A stretch of 19,299 nucleotides of DNA from an uncultured Chlamydiae bacterium (GTDB lineage Bacteria; Chlamydiota; Chlamydiia; Chlamydiales; Rhabdochlamydiaceae), in the NCBI GenBank assembly GCA_903867585.1, contig CAIPRZ010000008.1, positions 1 through 19,299 on the forward strand, in the 5' to 3' direction. The position numbers and the translations under genes are program-made. Of the stretch, positions 1 to 6,645 are shown one piece after another. Each line of letters starts with the position of its first letter. Position 1 is the stretch's first letter. Below the pieces are notes generated by a model. That model made no database searches. It had not been told where the DNA came from and saw only the letters and a list, made by a program, of their open reading frames with translations.

Positions 1-166
1 ACCAAGTAATGGTTCTACTATAGAAACATTAAAAAAATTAGATAATGAAATATTTAATGAATATAAATTTAGTACTATAACATTTGAACATGATATTTAT
101 TGTACAAATTTTGGTAATACTAGAGAATTATCAAGAGAAATATTAAATTTTGCACATTTATTTTGA
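1..166 (+). pseudogene. 3' fragment of a methyltransferase-like gene (truncated)
   Basis: The frame that begins at base 2 is open from the window edge to a TGA at 164-166 and gives 54 residues. The piece FSTITFEHDIYC followed by TRELSREIL resembles the pattern TFEHD-x-Y ... R-x-x-SR-x-IL that I recall from FkbM-related, sugar-cluster methyltransferase-like proteins. In those the chain continues for tens of residues, usually with a glycine-tyrosine and a hydrophobic strand. Here it stops seven residues after REIL, so the 3' end appears lost. The first 180 bases are only about 19% G+C by hand count, lower even than the neighbouring AT-rich DNA. The family call comes from memory of a short motif and is tentative; the open frame and the abrupt end are directly visible. 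Confidence 0.4.
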
Positions 167-321
167 ACTTTTTCTAAATAAATTTCACCGGAGGCTTTCG
201 GTTTTTTCCAAAAATAATCGGTAAAAATCTTATATATTTTAGAAAAACAGCTTAAAGACTCTTTTCTTTTAGCTTCAGGATAATGAATATTATTAATTAC
301 CGGTATAGCTGAAATAGTCAT
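97..321 (-). CDS. Small hypothetical protein, 3' end possibly replaced
   Basis: An ORF of 74 codons starts at ATG 321 with an AGG about 7 bases upstream; 14 more codons could be read upstream without a good start. The N-terminus (MTISAIPVINN) is followed by a basic, Lys- and aromatic-rich stretch (KIYKIFTDYFWKKP). No membrane segment or known motif is visible. The last 15 to 20 codons lie antisense to the methyltransferase-like fragment, so both frames share the 97-166 stretch and at least one of the two ends is not original. G+C of 181-360 is about 24%. I do not recognise the protein; it may be a remnant of a larger gene. Confidence 0.35.
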   Translation of the reverse strand: MTISAIPVINNIHYPEAKRKESLSCFSKIYKIFTDYFWKKPKASGEIYLEKVQNKCAKFNISLDNSLVLPKFVQ

Positions 322-475
322 AATTAACCTAATTTTAATATTTAGATAATAACATTTTATCAAAAAATGAATTATTTATAATAAAGATTGCATTAATTGA
401 ATTCGTTTTTAATTAAAATTATTAAATTTGCAAGTAACTAAAAATAAGAAAGTTATAAAAGAATAATTTATAGAT
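322..475. other. AT-rich intergenic DNA, nothing recognised
   Basis: No open frame of note, no tRNA and no clear hairpin until the terminator at 476. Part of it would be the leader of the small - strand ORF. Composition is extremely A+T rich, so chance promoter-like hexamers are uninformative. Confidence 0.5.
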
Positions 476-507
476 AAAAGCCTTAAGAAACTAATCCTAA
501 GGCTTTT
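476..507 (-). terminator. Rho-independent terminator after tRNA-Ser
   Basis: Perfect 10-bp stem (AAAAGCCTTA at 476-485 with TAAGGCTTTT at 498-507) around a 12-base loop, 11 bases past the tRNA-Ser 3' end. The A/T base of the stem supplies the T tract in either direction, so it could also stop + strand transcription. Confidence 0.7.
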
Positions 508-517
508 ATATAGAATT

Positions 518-602
518 CGGAAGAGGTAGGATTCGAACCCACGGTCCCTTGCAGGACTTCTGTTTTCAAGACAGACGCAATCGGCCACTCTGCCACTCTT
601 CC
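518..602 (-). tRNA. tRNA-Ser (anticodon UGA)
   Basis: A type II (long variable arm) tRNA folds on the - strand. The acceptor GGAAGAG pairs with CTCTTCC. The anticodon stem TCTGT/ACAGA holds loop CTTGAAA, giving anticodon TGA, which reads UCA/UCG-type serine codons. A variable arm GTCC/GGAC and a T arm with loop TTCGAAT follow. The discriminator is G and the 3' CCA is not encoded. It lies just downstream of pheS, with its own probable promoter in the 46-base gap. Confidence 0.95.
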
Positions 603-615
603 TTTGGTGGACAAG

Positions 616-645
616 ATTCTATGTAAATTCTCTAAATAAGCTCAA
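616..645 (-). promoter_or_regulatory. Probable promoter of tRNA-Ser
   Basis: On the - strand TTGAGC (640-645) and TAGAAT (616-621) are separated by 18 bases, a fair match to a sigma70/sigma66-type promoter, with the -10 about 13 bases before the tRNA 5' end. It sits entirely between the pheS stop codon and the tRNA. Confidence 0.5.
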
Positions 646-648
646 GAA

Positions 649-1668
649 TTAAAACTGGCGTAAGAATCTTATATCATTTTCCGCAAAGGCTCTAATATCG
701 GTGACTCCATAAAAGAGCATAGCCATTCTTTCAATCCCCATACCCCAAGCAAAGCCTGAATAGACCTCAGGATCTATTCCCCCGTTGCGTAGGACCTCAG
801 GATGGACCATACCAGCTCCTAATACCTCTAGCCAGCCTGTGTGCTTACAAATGCGGCATCCTTTTCCAGAGCAAACAGTACAAGCAATATCCATCTCAAG
901 CCCCGGTTCCACAAATGGGAAAAAGCTTGGTCTAAAGCGGGTAGCAACCTGTTTTTTAAAAAGCCTGTTCCAGAACTCTTTTAAAGTCGCAATCAAATCC
1001 CCAAACGAAACGTTTTTATCGATATAAAGACCATCTACTTGGTGAAAAAAGACATGAGACCTAGCGCTGATATTTTCATTTCTATAAACAGTCCCCGGAG
1101 CGATCACCCTAATCGGAGGTTTTGCTTGTTCCATAATTCGAAGTTGAACGTTGGTTGTATGGGATCTTAAAAGGTGTTTAGGATCGACATAGAAAGTGTC
1201 TTGCATATCACGAGCTGGGTGATCTTTAGGATAGTTAAGACCTTCAAAATTGTAATAATCAGAATCTACATCAGGACCATAACCGACAGCAAATCCAAGC
1301 TGTCTAAAAGTGTCTATCACCTCATCTAAGATCGCGTTGATAGGATGCTGCTTACCAAAATTCTTCCGTCTTCCTGGAAGATGAACATCGATCCTTTCTG
1401 ATTGAAGTTGCTTTTGAAGCTCAAGATCTAAAAGGGCCTTATATAAGACATTCACCTCTTCTTCGACTTGAGTTTTAAATTGGTTAATTAAAGCTCCTAA
1501 ACTTTTTCTTTCCTCAGCAGCGGCATTTTTTAGCTGTGGCATAAGATCAGAAATAAGACCTTTTTTTCCTAAATATTTTATCTTTAAGGATTCGGCATCT
1601 TTGATATCTTGGATATGGGAGAGTTCAGACTTAAAATCTTTTTCAAGTTGAGAAATAAGGGTATTCAT
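649..1668 (-). CDS. pheS: Phenylalanyl-tRNA synthetase alpha subunit
   Basis: Class II aminoacyl-tRNA synthetase subunit that charges tRNA-Phe as part of the alpha2beta2 enzyme in the cytoplasm. The 339-residue length is normal. The N-terminal coiled-coil arm (about residues 1-85) is followed by the catalytic core: HPARDMQDTFY near 150, FFHQVDGLYID (motif 2 region) near 210, FFPFVEPGLEMDI near 250, a Cys-rich insert with two CxxC-like pairs (CTVC, CRIC) near 263-275, and motif 3 GMGIERMAML near the C-terminus. An AAGG ribosome site precedes the ATG. pheT is not next to it, unlike in E. coli and Bacillus and as in chlamydiae. A hairpin separates it from rplT, with no room for a separate promoter, so it is probably expressed by read-through. 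Confidence 0.97.
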   Translation of the reverse strand: MNTLISQLEKDFKSELSHIQDIKDAESLKIKYLGKKGLISDLMPQLKNAAAEERKSLGALINQFKTQVEEEVNVLYKALLDLELQKQLQSERIDVHLPGRRKNFGKQHPINAILDEVIDTFRQLGFAVGYGPDVDSDYYNFEGLNYPKDHPARDMQDTFYVDPKHLLRSHTTNVQLRIMEQAKPPIRVIAPGTVYRNENISARSHVFFHQVDGLYIDKNVSFGDLIATLKEFWNRLFKKQVATRFRPSFFPFVEPGLEMDIACTVCSGKGCRICKHTGWLEVLGAGMVHPEVLRNGGIDPEVYSGFAWGMGIERMAMLFYGVTDIRAFAENDIRFLRQF

Positions 1669-1689
1669 AACGACCTTTTTTTTAGAAAA

Positions 1690-1721
1690 AAAAAGCTTGC
1701 TTAGTGAAAAGCAAGCTTTTT
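1690..1721 (-). terminator. Terminator or attenuator hairpin between rplT and pheS
   Basis: Perfect 13-bp inverted repeat, AAAAAGCTTGCTT (1690-1702) and AAGCAAGCTTTTT (1709-1721), with a 6-base loop and a T-rich run after it on the - strand. It lies about 30 bases past the rplT stop and 21 bases before the pheS start codon. It has the form of an intrinsic terminator for the infC-rpmI-rplT transcript; because pheS follows without a promoter it probably acts as a partial terminator. Confidence 0.75.
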
Positions 1722-1750
1722 AAATAATTGATGTTGTTGAATAAAAAAAC

Positions 1751-2107
1751 CTAAGCTAAGGCTCCTTTAGCCAATACAGCAACAGAAGAAAAACTACTTG
1801 GATCGCGTATTGCCATCTCAGATAACATTTTTCTGTTGATCAAACAACCTGCTTTATTCAAACCATTGATTAAACGGCTATAAGATAGACCATTTAATTT
1901 AGCGGCCACACTTAATCGGACGATCCATAAACGACGAAAATCTCTTTTACGTAGTTTACGGTGCTTATAATTAAAAGCCATCGCAGACATCACAGCATCA
2001 GAAGTTAAACGGAGGTGATTTTTTCTATCTCCTACGAAACCTTTAGCTTTTTTAAGAAGTCTTTTTTTCCATCGATTAGCGGCAACTGCATTTGTTACGC
2101 GTACCAT
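1751..2107 (-). CDS. rplT: 50S ribosomal protein L20
   Basis: Binds 23S rRNA early in large-subunit assembly. The 118-residue length and sequence are typical: the basic N-terminal helix (MVRVTNAVAANRWKKRLLKK), GFVGDRKN, and the globular C-terminal domain with RDFRRLWIVRLSVAAK and LSYSRLINGL. GGAG lies about 9 bases before the ATG. In E. coli and Bacillus this protein, or its leader, controls the infC-rpmI-rplT operon; whether it does so here cannot be read from the sequence. Confidence 0.97.
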   Translation of the reverse strand: MVRVTNAVAANRWKKRLLKKAKGFVGDRKNHLRLTSDAVMSAMAFNYKHRKLRKRDFRRLWIVRLSVAAKLNGLSYSRLINGLNKAGCLINRKMLSEMAIRDPSSFSSVAVLAKGALA

Positions 2108-2126
2108 AATCTATAACTCCACTTTA

Positions 2127-2324
2127 CTAAGCCACACCCATAAGGCGTGAATACATTTTAACTTGTCCTTTGTCCACTAACGTTTGCTTTCTTAAGCGAC
2201 GCTTACGTTTAGAGGATTTTTTTGTCAGAATGTGACGACGACCTGGTTTACATCTTACGAGTTTACCGGTGCCTGTCACTTTAAATCTTGCTTTAACCGC
2301 TTTACGCGTTTTCATTTTTGTCAC
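2127..2324 (-). CDS. rpmI: 50S ribosomal protein L35
   Basis: Small basic protein of the large ribosomal subunit, 65 residues. It starts MTKMKTRKAVKARF and contains GRRHILTKKSSKRKRRLR and LVDKGQVKMYSRLM, the L35 pattern. The start chosen is GTG (2322-2324), which overlaps the infC TGA by four bases (GTGA) and has GGAGA about 9 bases upstream. An internal ATG three codons later would give a protein shorter than its relatives, whose N-terminus is M-x-K-M-K. The overlap suggests translational coupling to infC. Confidence 0.95.
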   Translation of the reverse strand: MTKMKTRKAVKARFKVTGTGKLVRCKPGRRHILTKKSSKRKRRLRKQTLVDKGQVKMYSRLMGVA

Positions 2325-2872
2325 AACGAAATGTCTCCAGTTATTGGTGTTTTTTCGGCACTCTGGGGCTTTTTCTTAGCTCCTGGTGCTAAAACAACCG
2401 ATAAATTTTTTCCTAATAACTTTGGTTCAGCTTCTGGTGTAGATAAATCTGCTAAATCAGCCATCATCCTCTGCACAGCTTGCATACCGATTTCTGGATG
2501 TTGCATTTCTCGACCCCTAAAACAGCAGGTAATGCGAACCTTGTTGCCTTTTGTCAAAAATTCCCTTGCATGCTTTAACTTTGTCAGTAAATCATGCTCG
2601 TCAGTGTTAGGTTTGAGTTTGACCTCTTTAACTTTAACCTGATGTTGGGTTTTTTTGCTTTCTTTTTCCTTCTTTGTTTGCTGATAACGAAATTTTCCGT
2701 AATCGACAATCTTACATACTGGGGGTTCAGCATTAGGAGAAATCTCAACTAGATCCAGCCCCTGCCCTTCAGCTTTAAATAAAGCCTCACTGACACTCAA
2801 AACACCGAGAAGATTCCCATCTTTATCGATGACCCGCACTTTTGGTGCTCGGATTTCTCTATTTATTCTCAA
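2321..2872 (-). CDS. infC: Translation initiation factor IF-3
   Basis: Binds the 30S subunit, prevents subunit joining and checks the start codon and initiator tRNA. The 183-residue protein has the N-domain (INREIRAPKVRVID), the lysine-rich linker (TKKEKESKKTQHQ) and the C-domain (KEVKLKPNTDEHDLLTKL, VRITCCFRGREMQHPE). No ATG is available: an in-frame TAA lies two codons before TTG 2870-2872, so TTG is the only standard start, with a weak GAG 6 bases upstream. infC uses a rare start codon (often AUU) in many bacteria, which lets IF-3 regulate its own synthesis. The C-terminal tail past the conserved domain (about 20 residues, KKKPQSAEKTP) is basic and not conserved as far as I can tell. Confidence 0.95.
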   Translation of the reverse strand: MRINREIRAPKVRVIDKDGNLLGVLSVSEALFKAEGQGLDLVEISPNAEPPVCKIVDYGKFRYQQTKKEKESKKTQHQVKVKEVKLKPNTDEHDLLTKLKHAREFLTKGNKVRITCCFRGREMQHPEIGMQAVQRMMADLADLSTPEAEPKLLGKNLSVVLAPGAKKKPQSAEKTPITGDISL

Positions 2873-2922
2873 ACGTTACTCTTTATATTCAGTTCAAAAA
2901 AAATTTTGTCCATTTCAGCCTT

Positions 2923-4182
2923 CTATTTAAAGGCCTTTTCTTTGAGTACCCCATCAGACTGGCTATAATATACCAAATTGTCGATTTGATAATCTAGGGC
3001 CTGTTTATCGGATATTAATCCTTTTGACTCAAGAACAAATGCGTGGCACCCTGTAAATTTTGCTTTAAACAAGGCCTCACATAAAGGGGGGCATTGCTCG
3101 AGGTCGCCGATTACAGCTATCTGCTTCGGCCTATCTAACGATTCAGGATACAGCTTTTTATGAACCAAAACATGCATTAAAATAATTTTTAATAGATTAA
3201 TGTCACCTTGAACCTCTTTTTTCAAGAGCTCAAAATGGGCTATGGTTACATACCTTTCAAAAGTATCTAAAATTTCTATCTTTATTTGCTTATAATCAGA
3301 CGACTGATAATTGAGATTATCTAGGCCTGAGGTCAGCTCTTTCAAATCACTTTCTGGGAATTTGCCACAAAAAGTAATCTGAAATCTAAAAGACAACAGT
3401 TTAAGGATTTTTATAAGGGATTTCAAGTAAGAATTGAGCTTTTTAGCTCCCTTACTTAAATTTAATGTTAAAAGCACTTCTTGTAGATCAAATCCTGGTA
3501 AAATCCAAGGGTCTATCCTAAAAGATCCTTGAATAATCCTGATAGATCTATCAAGAATATTTTTTTCAGACAAAACTGTTTGTAGCCCGTGAGAATACAA
3601 ATGACTTTCAATAAGGTGGCGGTAATAGCTTAAAAGGTCTAGTCCCCGATCCCTAATCGCGCCATGCTCATTTAAAAACCCGCTTTCATTTAAAAATTTT
3701 TTTAAATCAAAACTCTGAGCTTGGATCGCCTGCTTTTTTAGTGCTTTAACATCTTTACCATAACCAAAGGTTAGATAGGTTAAGCCGTCACTTGTATAAA
3801 CTGAAAAAAGATCAAATCCCCACATCGGATTCCAAGATTCTTCTTCTGGAAAAGCTTCCATTTGAATTAATGCGTGATCTGTTTCAAGTAAAGTTATGAT
3901 AGGGTCTTCATTTATAAGCTCAAGATCCATTTTTTTATGGTCGGCATAATCAAGAGCAACCGATGGCATCATCTCTAAAACTTTGTAAATCTTTTTCTTT
4001 AAAACACCCCTCAACTCTTCTTTCATCACAGTTATTAAAGAATCTTGAAGTTCAAAAGGAAGTTTTACAACCAGAGTGGAATAAGGAGCGTGTGCATGAA
4101 CCTGTTGTATTTGAGCCGATTTAACCAGTTTTTGAAGACAGGAAAAGGCAAGATAACCAAGAAGTACAGAAAATGAATTCAC
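2923..4182 (-). CDS. Degenerate threonyl-tRNA synthetase-like protein
   Basis: An intact 419-codon frame starting at GTG 4182, four codons after an in-frame stop and 23 bases past tRNA-Val; no clear ribosome site. By eye it follows ThrRS from the second N-terminal (editing/SAD) domain onward. Residues 33-60 match the 'FYYDFDLP ... L..IE.EM..I' region. 88-150 match the segment ending in the 'YGTAF..K..L' stretch, here FGYGKDVKALKK. GAIRDRGLDLLSYYRHLIES (174-193) matches the 'GAIIRNELEKFI' helix of motif 1. 302-345 match the motif 3 region. 352-412 match the anticodon-binding domain in length and pattern. The TGS domain is absent, the HxxxH editing residues, the motif 2 Arg, the 'MNCPGH' zinc region and the motif 3 Arg are missing, and the core is shortened. 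It cannot be an active synthetase. Its place directly before infC is where thrS sits in many bacteria. Confidence is moderate because the resemblance is remote. Confidence 0.55.
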   Translation of the reverse strand: MNSFSVLLGYLAFSCLQKLVKSAQIQQVHAHAPYSTLVVKLPFELQDSLITVMKEELRGVLKKKIYKVLEMMPSVALDYADHKKMDLELINEDPIITLLETDHALIQMEAFPEEESWNPMWGFDLFSVYTSDGLTYLTFGYGKDVKALKKQAIQAQSFDLKKFLNESGFLNEHGAIRDRGLDLLSYYRHLIESHLYSHGLQTVLSEKNILDRSIRIIQGSFRIDPWILPGFDLQEVLLTLNLSKGAKKLNSYLKSLIKILKLLSFRFQITFCGKFPESDLKELTSGLDNLNYQSSDYKQIKIEILDTFERYVTIAHFELLKKEVQGDINLLKIILMHVLVHKKLYPESLDRPKQIAVIGDLEQCPPLCEALFKAKFTGCHAFVLESKGLISDKQALDYQIDNLVYYSQSDGVLKEKAFK

Positions 4183-4205
4183 TAATAGAGTTTAATTTAA
4201 ATAAT

Positions 4206-4279
<74 letters not shown>

Positions 4280-4293
4280 TTTAGGTCACAACG

Positions 4294-4323
4294 ATTATAA
4301 ACAATCAAAATGATAGTTGTAAA
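4294..4323 (-). promoter_or_regulatory. Probable promoter of tRNA-Val and the genes behind it
   Basis: On the - strand TTTACA (4318-4323) and a perfect TATAAT (4294-4299) are 18 bases apart, with the predicted start a few bases before the tRNA. This is the best promoter match upstream of the infC block. Confidence 0.6.
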
Positions 4324-4344
4324 GATGAGAGCTCTAAATAAGAT

Positions 4345-5880
4345 TTATGACCTGTTGCACAAAAGATGTCCTAAACTTTTAATATCGTTTACCTTTCCTG
4401 TGACAGGTAGGCAGTGAAAAAGAAAGTAAATCCATAAAAAATGCATACCAGCTTGTTCTTCTTTTCCTTTAAATGTTTTAAACGCCCCTGAGTTTATCCC
4501 ATTTCTTGGGCTGCAGGCCATCTTAAATGGTATAAATAAGGACTCTAGACTTAGCATGAGTGAAAATCCGGCTATTAGTAAAATATACTCTAAACCCACA
4601 GCATGGGTTTTAATTATAGTCGGCATACAACTGGGCTTTTTTTTATAAAGCTCTGACATTAAAACAAGATGGGCCAGATAACTTGTATAAAAAAGGTCTC
4701 CTATTTGTTTTTGATATTGTAGGGTCGGGGCATTAGATCCATCGATTTCAAGGTTTCCAGCTTGCAAGCGGAGAAAGTTTTGATAACAAAGCTGAAGTAT
4801 AGCCGTCCCTCGAAGGGATAAAAAATCAATCGTGGCAGGAACAACAGGTAATTCTAAAAGGCCGGTGTGGGCTAAATTCACCTGTTTGATTTTCCATCTA
4901 ATAAAAGACGCTGGTAATTTAACCAGAGGGGTATGACTTACATCAAGAATACGAAGTTCATCAAAATCAGCAACCCATTCAGGTAATGAGGTTATTGCCG
5001 TATTACGCAATATAAGCTCTGTTAGACTTTTACCTTGTAAACTTTTAGGAAGCTCTCTAAGTGGGGTATGAGATAAATTAATAGACGTTAAATAAGGCAA
5101 TGCGCTCAACCAACCTGTCGGTGCGCGATGTTCTAAATGGCAATTACTTAAATCAAGCGATACAAGCCCCCTAAAAGATTCTAAGGGAATAAACCCTTTT
5201 ATCCCACCCATAAGCTCCCCTTTTTTACCTTCTGGATGAATAGATAATGTTTTCAAATGAATCGGGTGGCAGGTCATCACGTAATTAACTTTAGAAGCTA
5301 ACTCAAGAATGTTTTTTTTCGCAGGATTAGACAAAATTTCTCTAAAAAGGTCTCTATAGACTCCACACCCTTCAAACTCTTCTGCCTGAACAACTTTTAA
5401 AACCTCTAGCAAATCAATACTGACCTGATTGTGACGTCTATACTCATAAAATAAATGCTCAACGTCGGTTAAATTCCCAACAGCATCTAATTTTTCTATG
5501 TAGGGCTTTTGATAAAAAATAGGCGGTAAAGAGCGTAAATAATTTCCCGATAAATTAATTTTCCAAATTCCAATTAAAGGGGCTGAAAAATCTTTGAGTG
5601 TAAGATCACAGAGATTTTTGTGGGATAAATCAACAATCCCCTCTCTTGACTGCTCTACTGCCTCTTGGATGTGATGAGTCGCTTCTTGGATCCGTTGCTT
5701 AATTCGCACAGCCATCCACCGCAAATTTTGCGGATCATCATAAATAGTGGCTACATTAAGTGAGCTTTTTTTTAGATCAAAAGCCTGTTTTTCTTCAGGA
5801 ATATCTTGAAGCACTTCATAAAAAGCTTTGATTTTATCTTTCTGATCTAAAATTTTGGCATCAGCTGCAGTTATTGTCAT
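4345..5880 (-). CDS. Leucine-rich-repeat protein with hydrophobic C-terminal tail
   Basis: 511 residues. Residues 1-80 are charged and helical, with no signal peptide. LRR-like units occur at about 82-137 (IVDLSHKNL, INLSGNYLRSLP) and more densely at about 238-365 (LVSLDLSNCHL, LTSINLSHTPLRELP, LTELILRNTAITSLP, LRILDVSHTPLVKLP, IKQVNLAHTGLLELP, IDFLSLRGTAI). Between them (138-230) is a helical region without repeats. After 410 the character changes: hydrophobic stretches at about 428-451 and 479-495 could cross a membrane, then GKVNDIKSLGHLLCNRS ends the chain. LRR proteins are common in amoeba-associated chlamydiae and often act in host interaction, but function here is an inference. There is no ribosome site before the ATG, which follows a run of nine T. 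It is monocistronic, divergent from mnmM. Confidence 0.8.
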   Translation of the reverse strand: MTITAADAKILDQKDKIKAFYEVLQDIPEEKQAFDLKKSSLNVATIYDDPQNLRWMAVRIKQRIQEATHHIQEAVEQSREGIVDLSHKNLCDLTLKDFSAPLIGIWKINLSGNYLRSLPPIFYQKPYIEKLDAVGNLTDVEHLFYEYRRHNQVSIDLLEVLKVVQAEEFEGCGVYRDLFREILSNPAKKNILELASKVNYVMTCHPIHLKTLSIHPEGKKGELMGGIKGFIPLESFRGLVSLDLSNCHLEHRAPTGWLSALPYLTSINLSHTPLRELPKSLQGKSLTELILRNTAITSLPEWVADFDELRILDVSHTPLVKLPASFIRWKIKQVNLAHTGLLELPVVPATIDFLSLRGTAILQLCYQNFLRLQAGNLEIDGSNAPTLQYQKQIGDLFYTSYLAHLVLMSELYKKKPSCMPTIIKTHAVGLEYILLIAGFSLMLSLESLFIPFKMACSPRNGINSGAFKTFKGKEEQAGMHFLWIYFLFHCLPVTGKVNDIKSLGHLLCNRS

Positions 5881-5962
5881 AAAAAAAAATTAGTGTCGCA
5901 ATGATTAAACATTTTTCTAGATTTTATGACTATAAAGCAGTTTGAAGCGTGATTCCTATTGA

Positions 5963-5995
5963 AAGGAGTAAATTTTGATAAGAAGATTTTTTTAA
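5963..5995 (+). promoter_or_regulatory. Strong ribosome site followed by a six-codon mini-ORF
   Basis: In the 174-base gap between the LRR gene and mnmM, AAGGAG (5963-5968) is followed after 6 bases by TTG ATA AGA AGA TTT TTT TAA. It could be a leader peptide or chance. The mnmM start itself has only a distant AAGGA. Nothing else was recognised in 5881-6054. Confidence 0.2.
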
Positions 5996-6054
5996 ATTAC
6001 TGATGTTAAAAAAATTGAAAGTTAATCTATCTTAAGGAAAAAAAAATTTAGACT

Positions 6055-6645
6055 ATGAATAGCTTACAATTTTCCTTATTTGATTCCCCTTTAGATCTTG
6101 CCTTAAATTTTTGGGAAAAACTCCTTTCAAATAGCGATACTGTAATAGATGCAACCTTAGGTCACGGCTTTGATGCTCTTAAGGTGCTACCACTCATTCC
6201 AGAGGGTTTTTTATATGGATTTGATGTTCAAAAAGAGGCCATAGAGTCTACCTGTTTAAAACTTAACCCTTATTATAAAAACTTTGAGCTCTTCCATCAA
6301 TCTCATGAAACATTCCCCAATAAAATTAAAGATCAAAGCGTAAAGCTTATCATCTACAACCTCGGTTATCTCCCAAAAGGGAATAAAAACCTTACAACTT
6401 TAAGCTCTTCAACCCTTCTAAGTTTAGATGAGGCTATAAAAAAACTCCTTCCTTCTGGAGTGATATCTATTATGTGTTATCCCGGCCACAACGAAGGGGC
6501 TATTGAAAAAGAGGCTGTTTTCAATTGGGCAAGAACGCTCCATAAAAATGAATATCTTGTCACTTTTCATGAACTTATCAATCGAGATAAGGCCCCAGCA
6601 CTATGTCTTGTTCAAAAAAAACAAAAGGAAAATAGCTATGCCTGA
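6055..6645 (+). CDS. mnmM: tRNA mnm5U-type methyltransferase (MnmM/YtqB family)
   Basis: Class I SAM-dependent methyltransferase of 196 residues. The SAM-binding motif I is DATLGHGFDAL (32-42), followed by the acidic strand GFDVQKEAIE (55-64). The family signature NLGYLPKGNKNLTT (102-115) and the GVISIMCYPGHNEG strand-turn (135-148) follow, with KEAVFNWA after it. These match the former 'putative rRNA methylase YtqB' family. Its B. subtilis member, MnmM, transfers the methyl group from SAM to nm5(s2)U34 of tRNAs to give mnm5(s2)U. The 3' end overlaps the next small gene by 8 bases. The family is clear; the exact substrate is inferred. Confidence 0.88.
   Translation: MNSLQFSLFDSPLDLALNFWEKLLSNSDTVIDATLGHGFDALKVLPLIPEGFLYGFDVQKEAIESTCLKLNPYYKNFELFHQSHETFPNKIKDQSVKLIIYNLGYLPKGNKNLTTLSSSTLLSLDEAIKKLLPSGVISIMCYPGHNEGAIEKEAVFNWARTLHKNEYLVTFHELINRDKAPALCLVQKKQKENSYA

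Noticed and set aside
510..520. GAATTC sites (for example 513-518, 18990-18995) as cloning junctions
   Set aside because: The hexamer is expected often in AT-rich DNA and the left site lies within a continuous tRNA/terminator context.
785..1027. Open frame on + inside pheS
   Set aside because: Antisense to strongly conserved PheS codons; the product resembles nothing and has no ribosome site.
2232..2642. 136-codon + strand frame across infC and rpmI
   Set aside because: Antisense to two ribosome-related genes that are certain; Cys/Phe-rich product typical of a shadow frame.
6503..6637. N-terminal extension of the 63-residue protein
   Set aside because: It lies inside mnmM in another frame; ATG 6638 has an AAGGA site and a start/stop overlap that explains expression.
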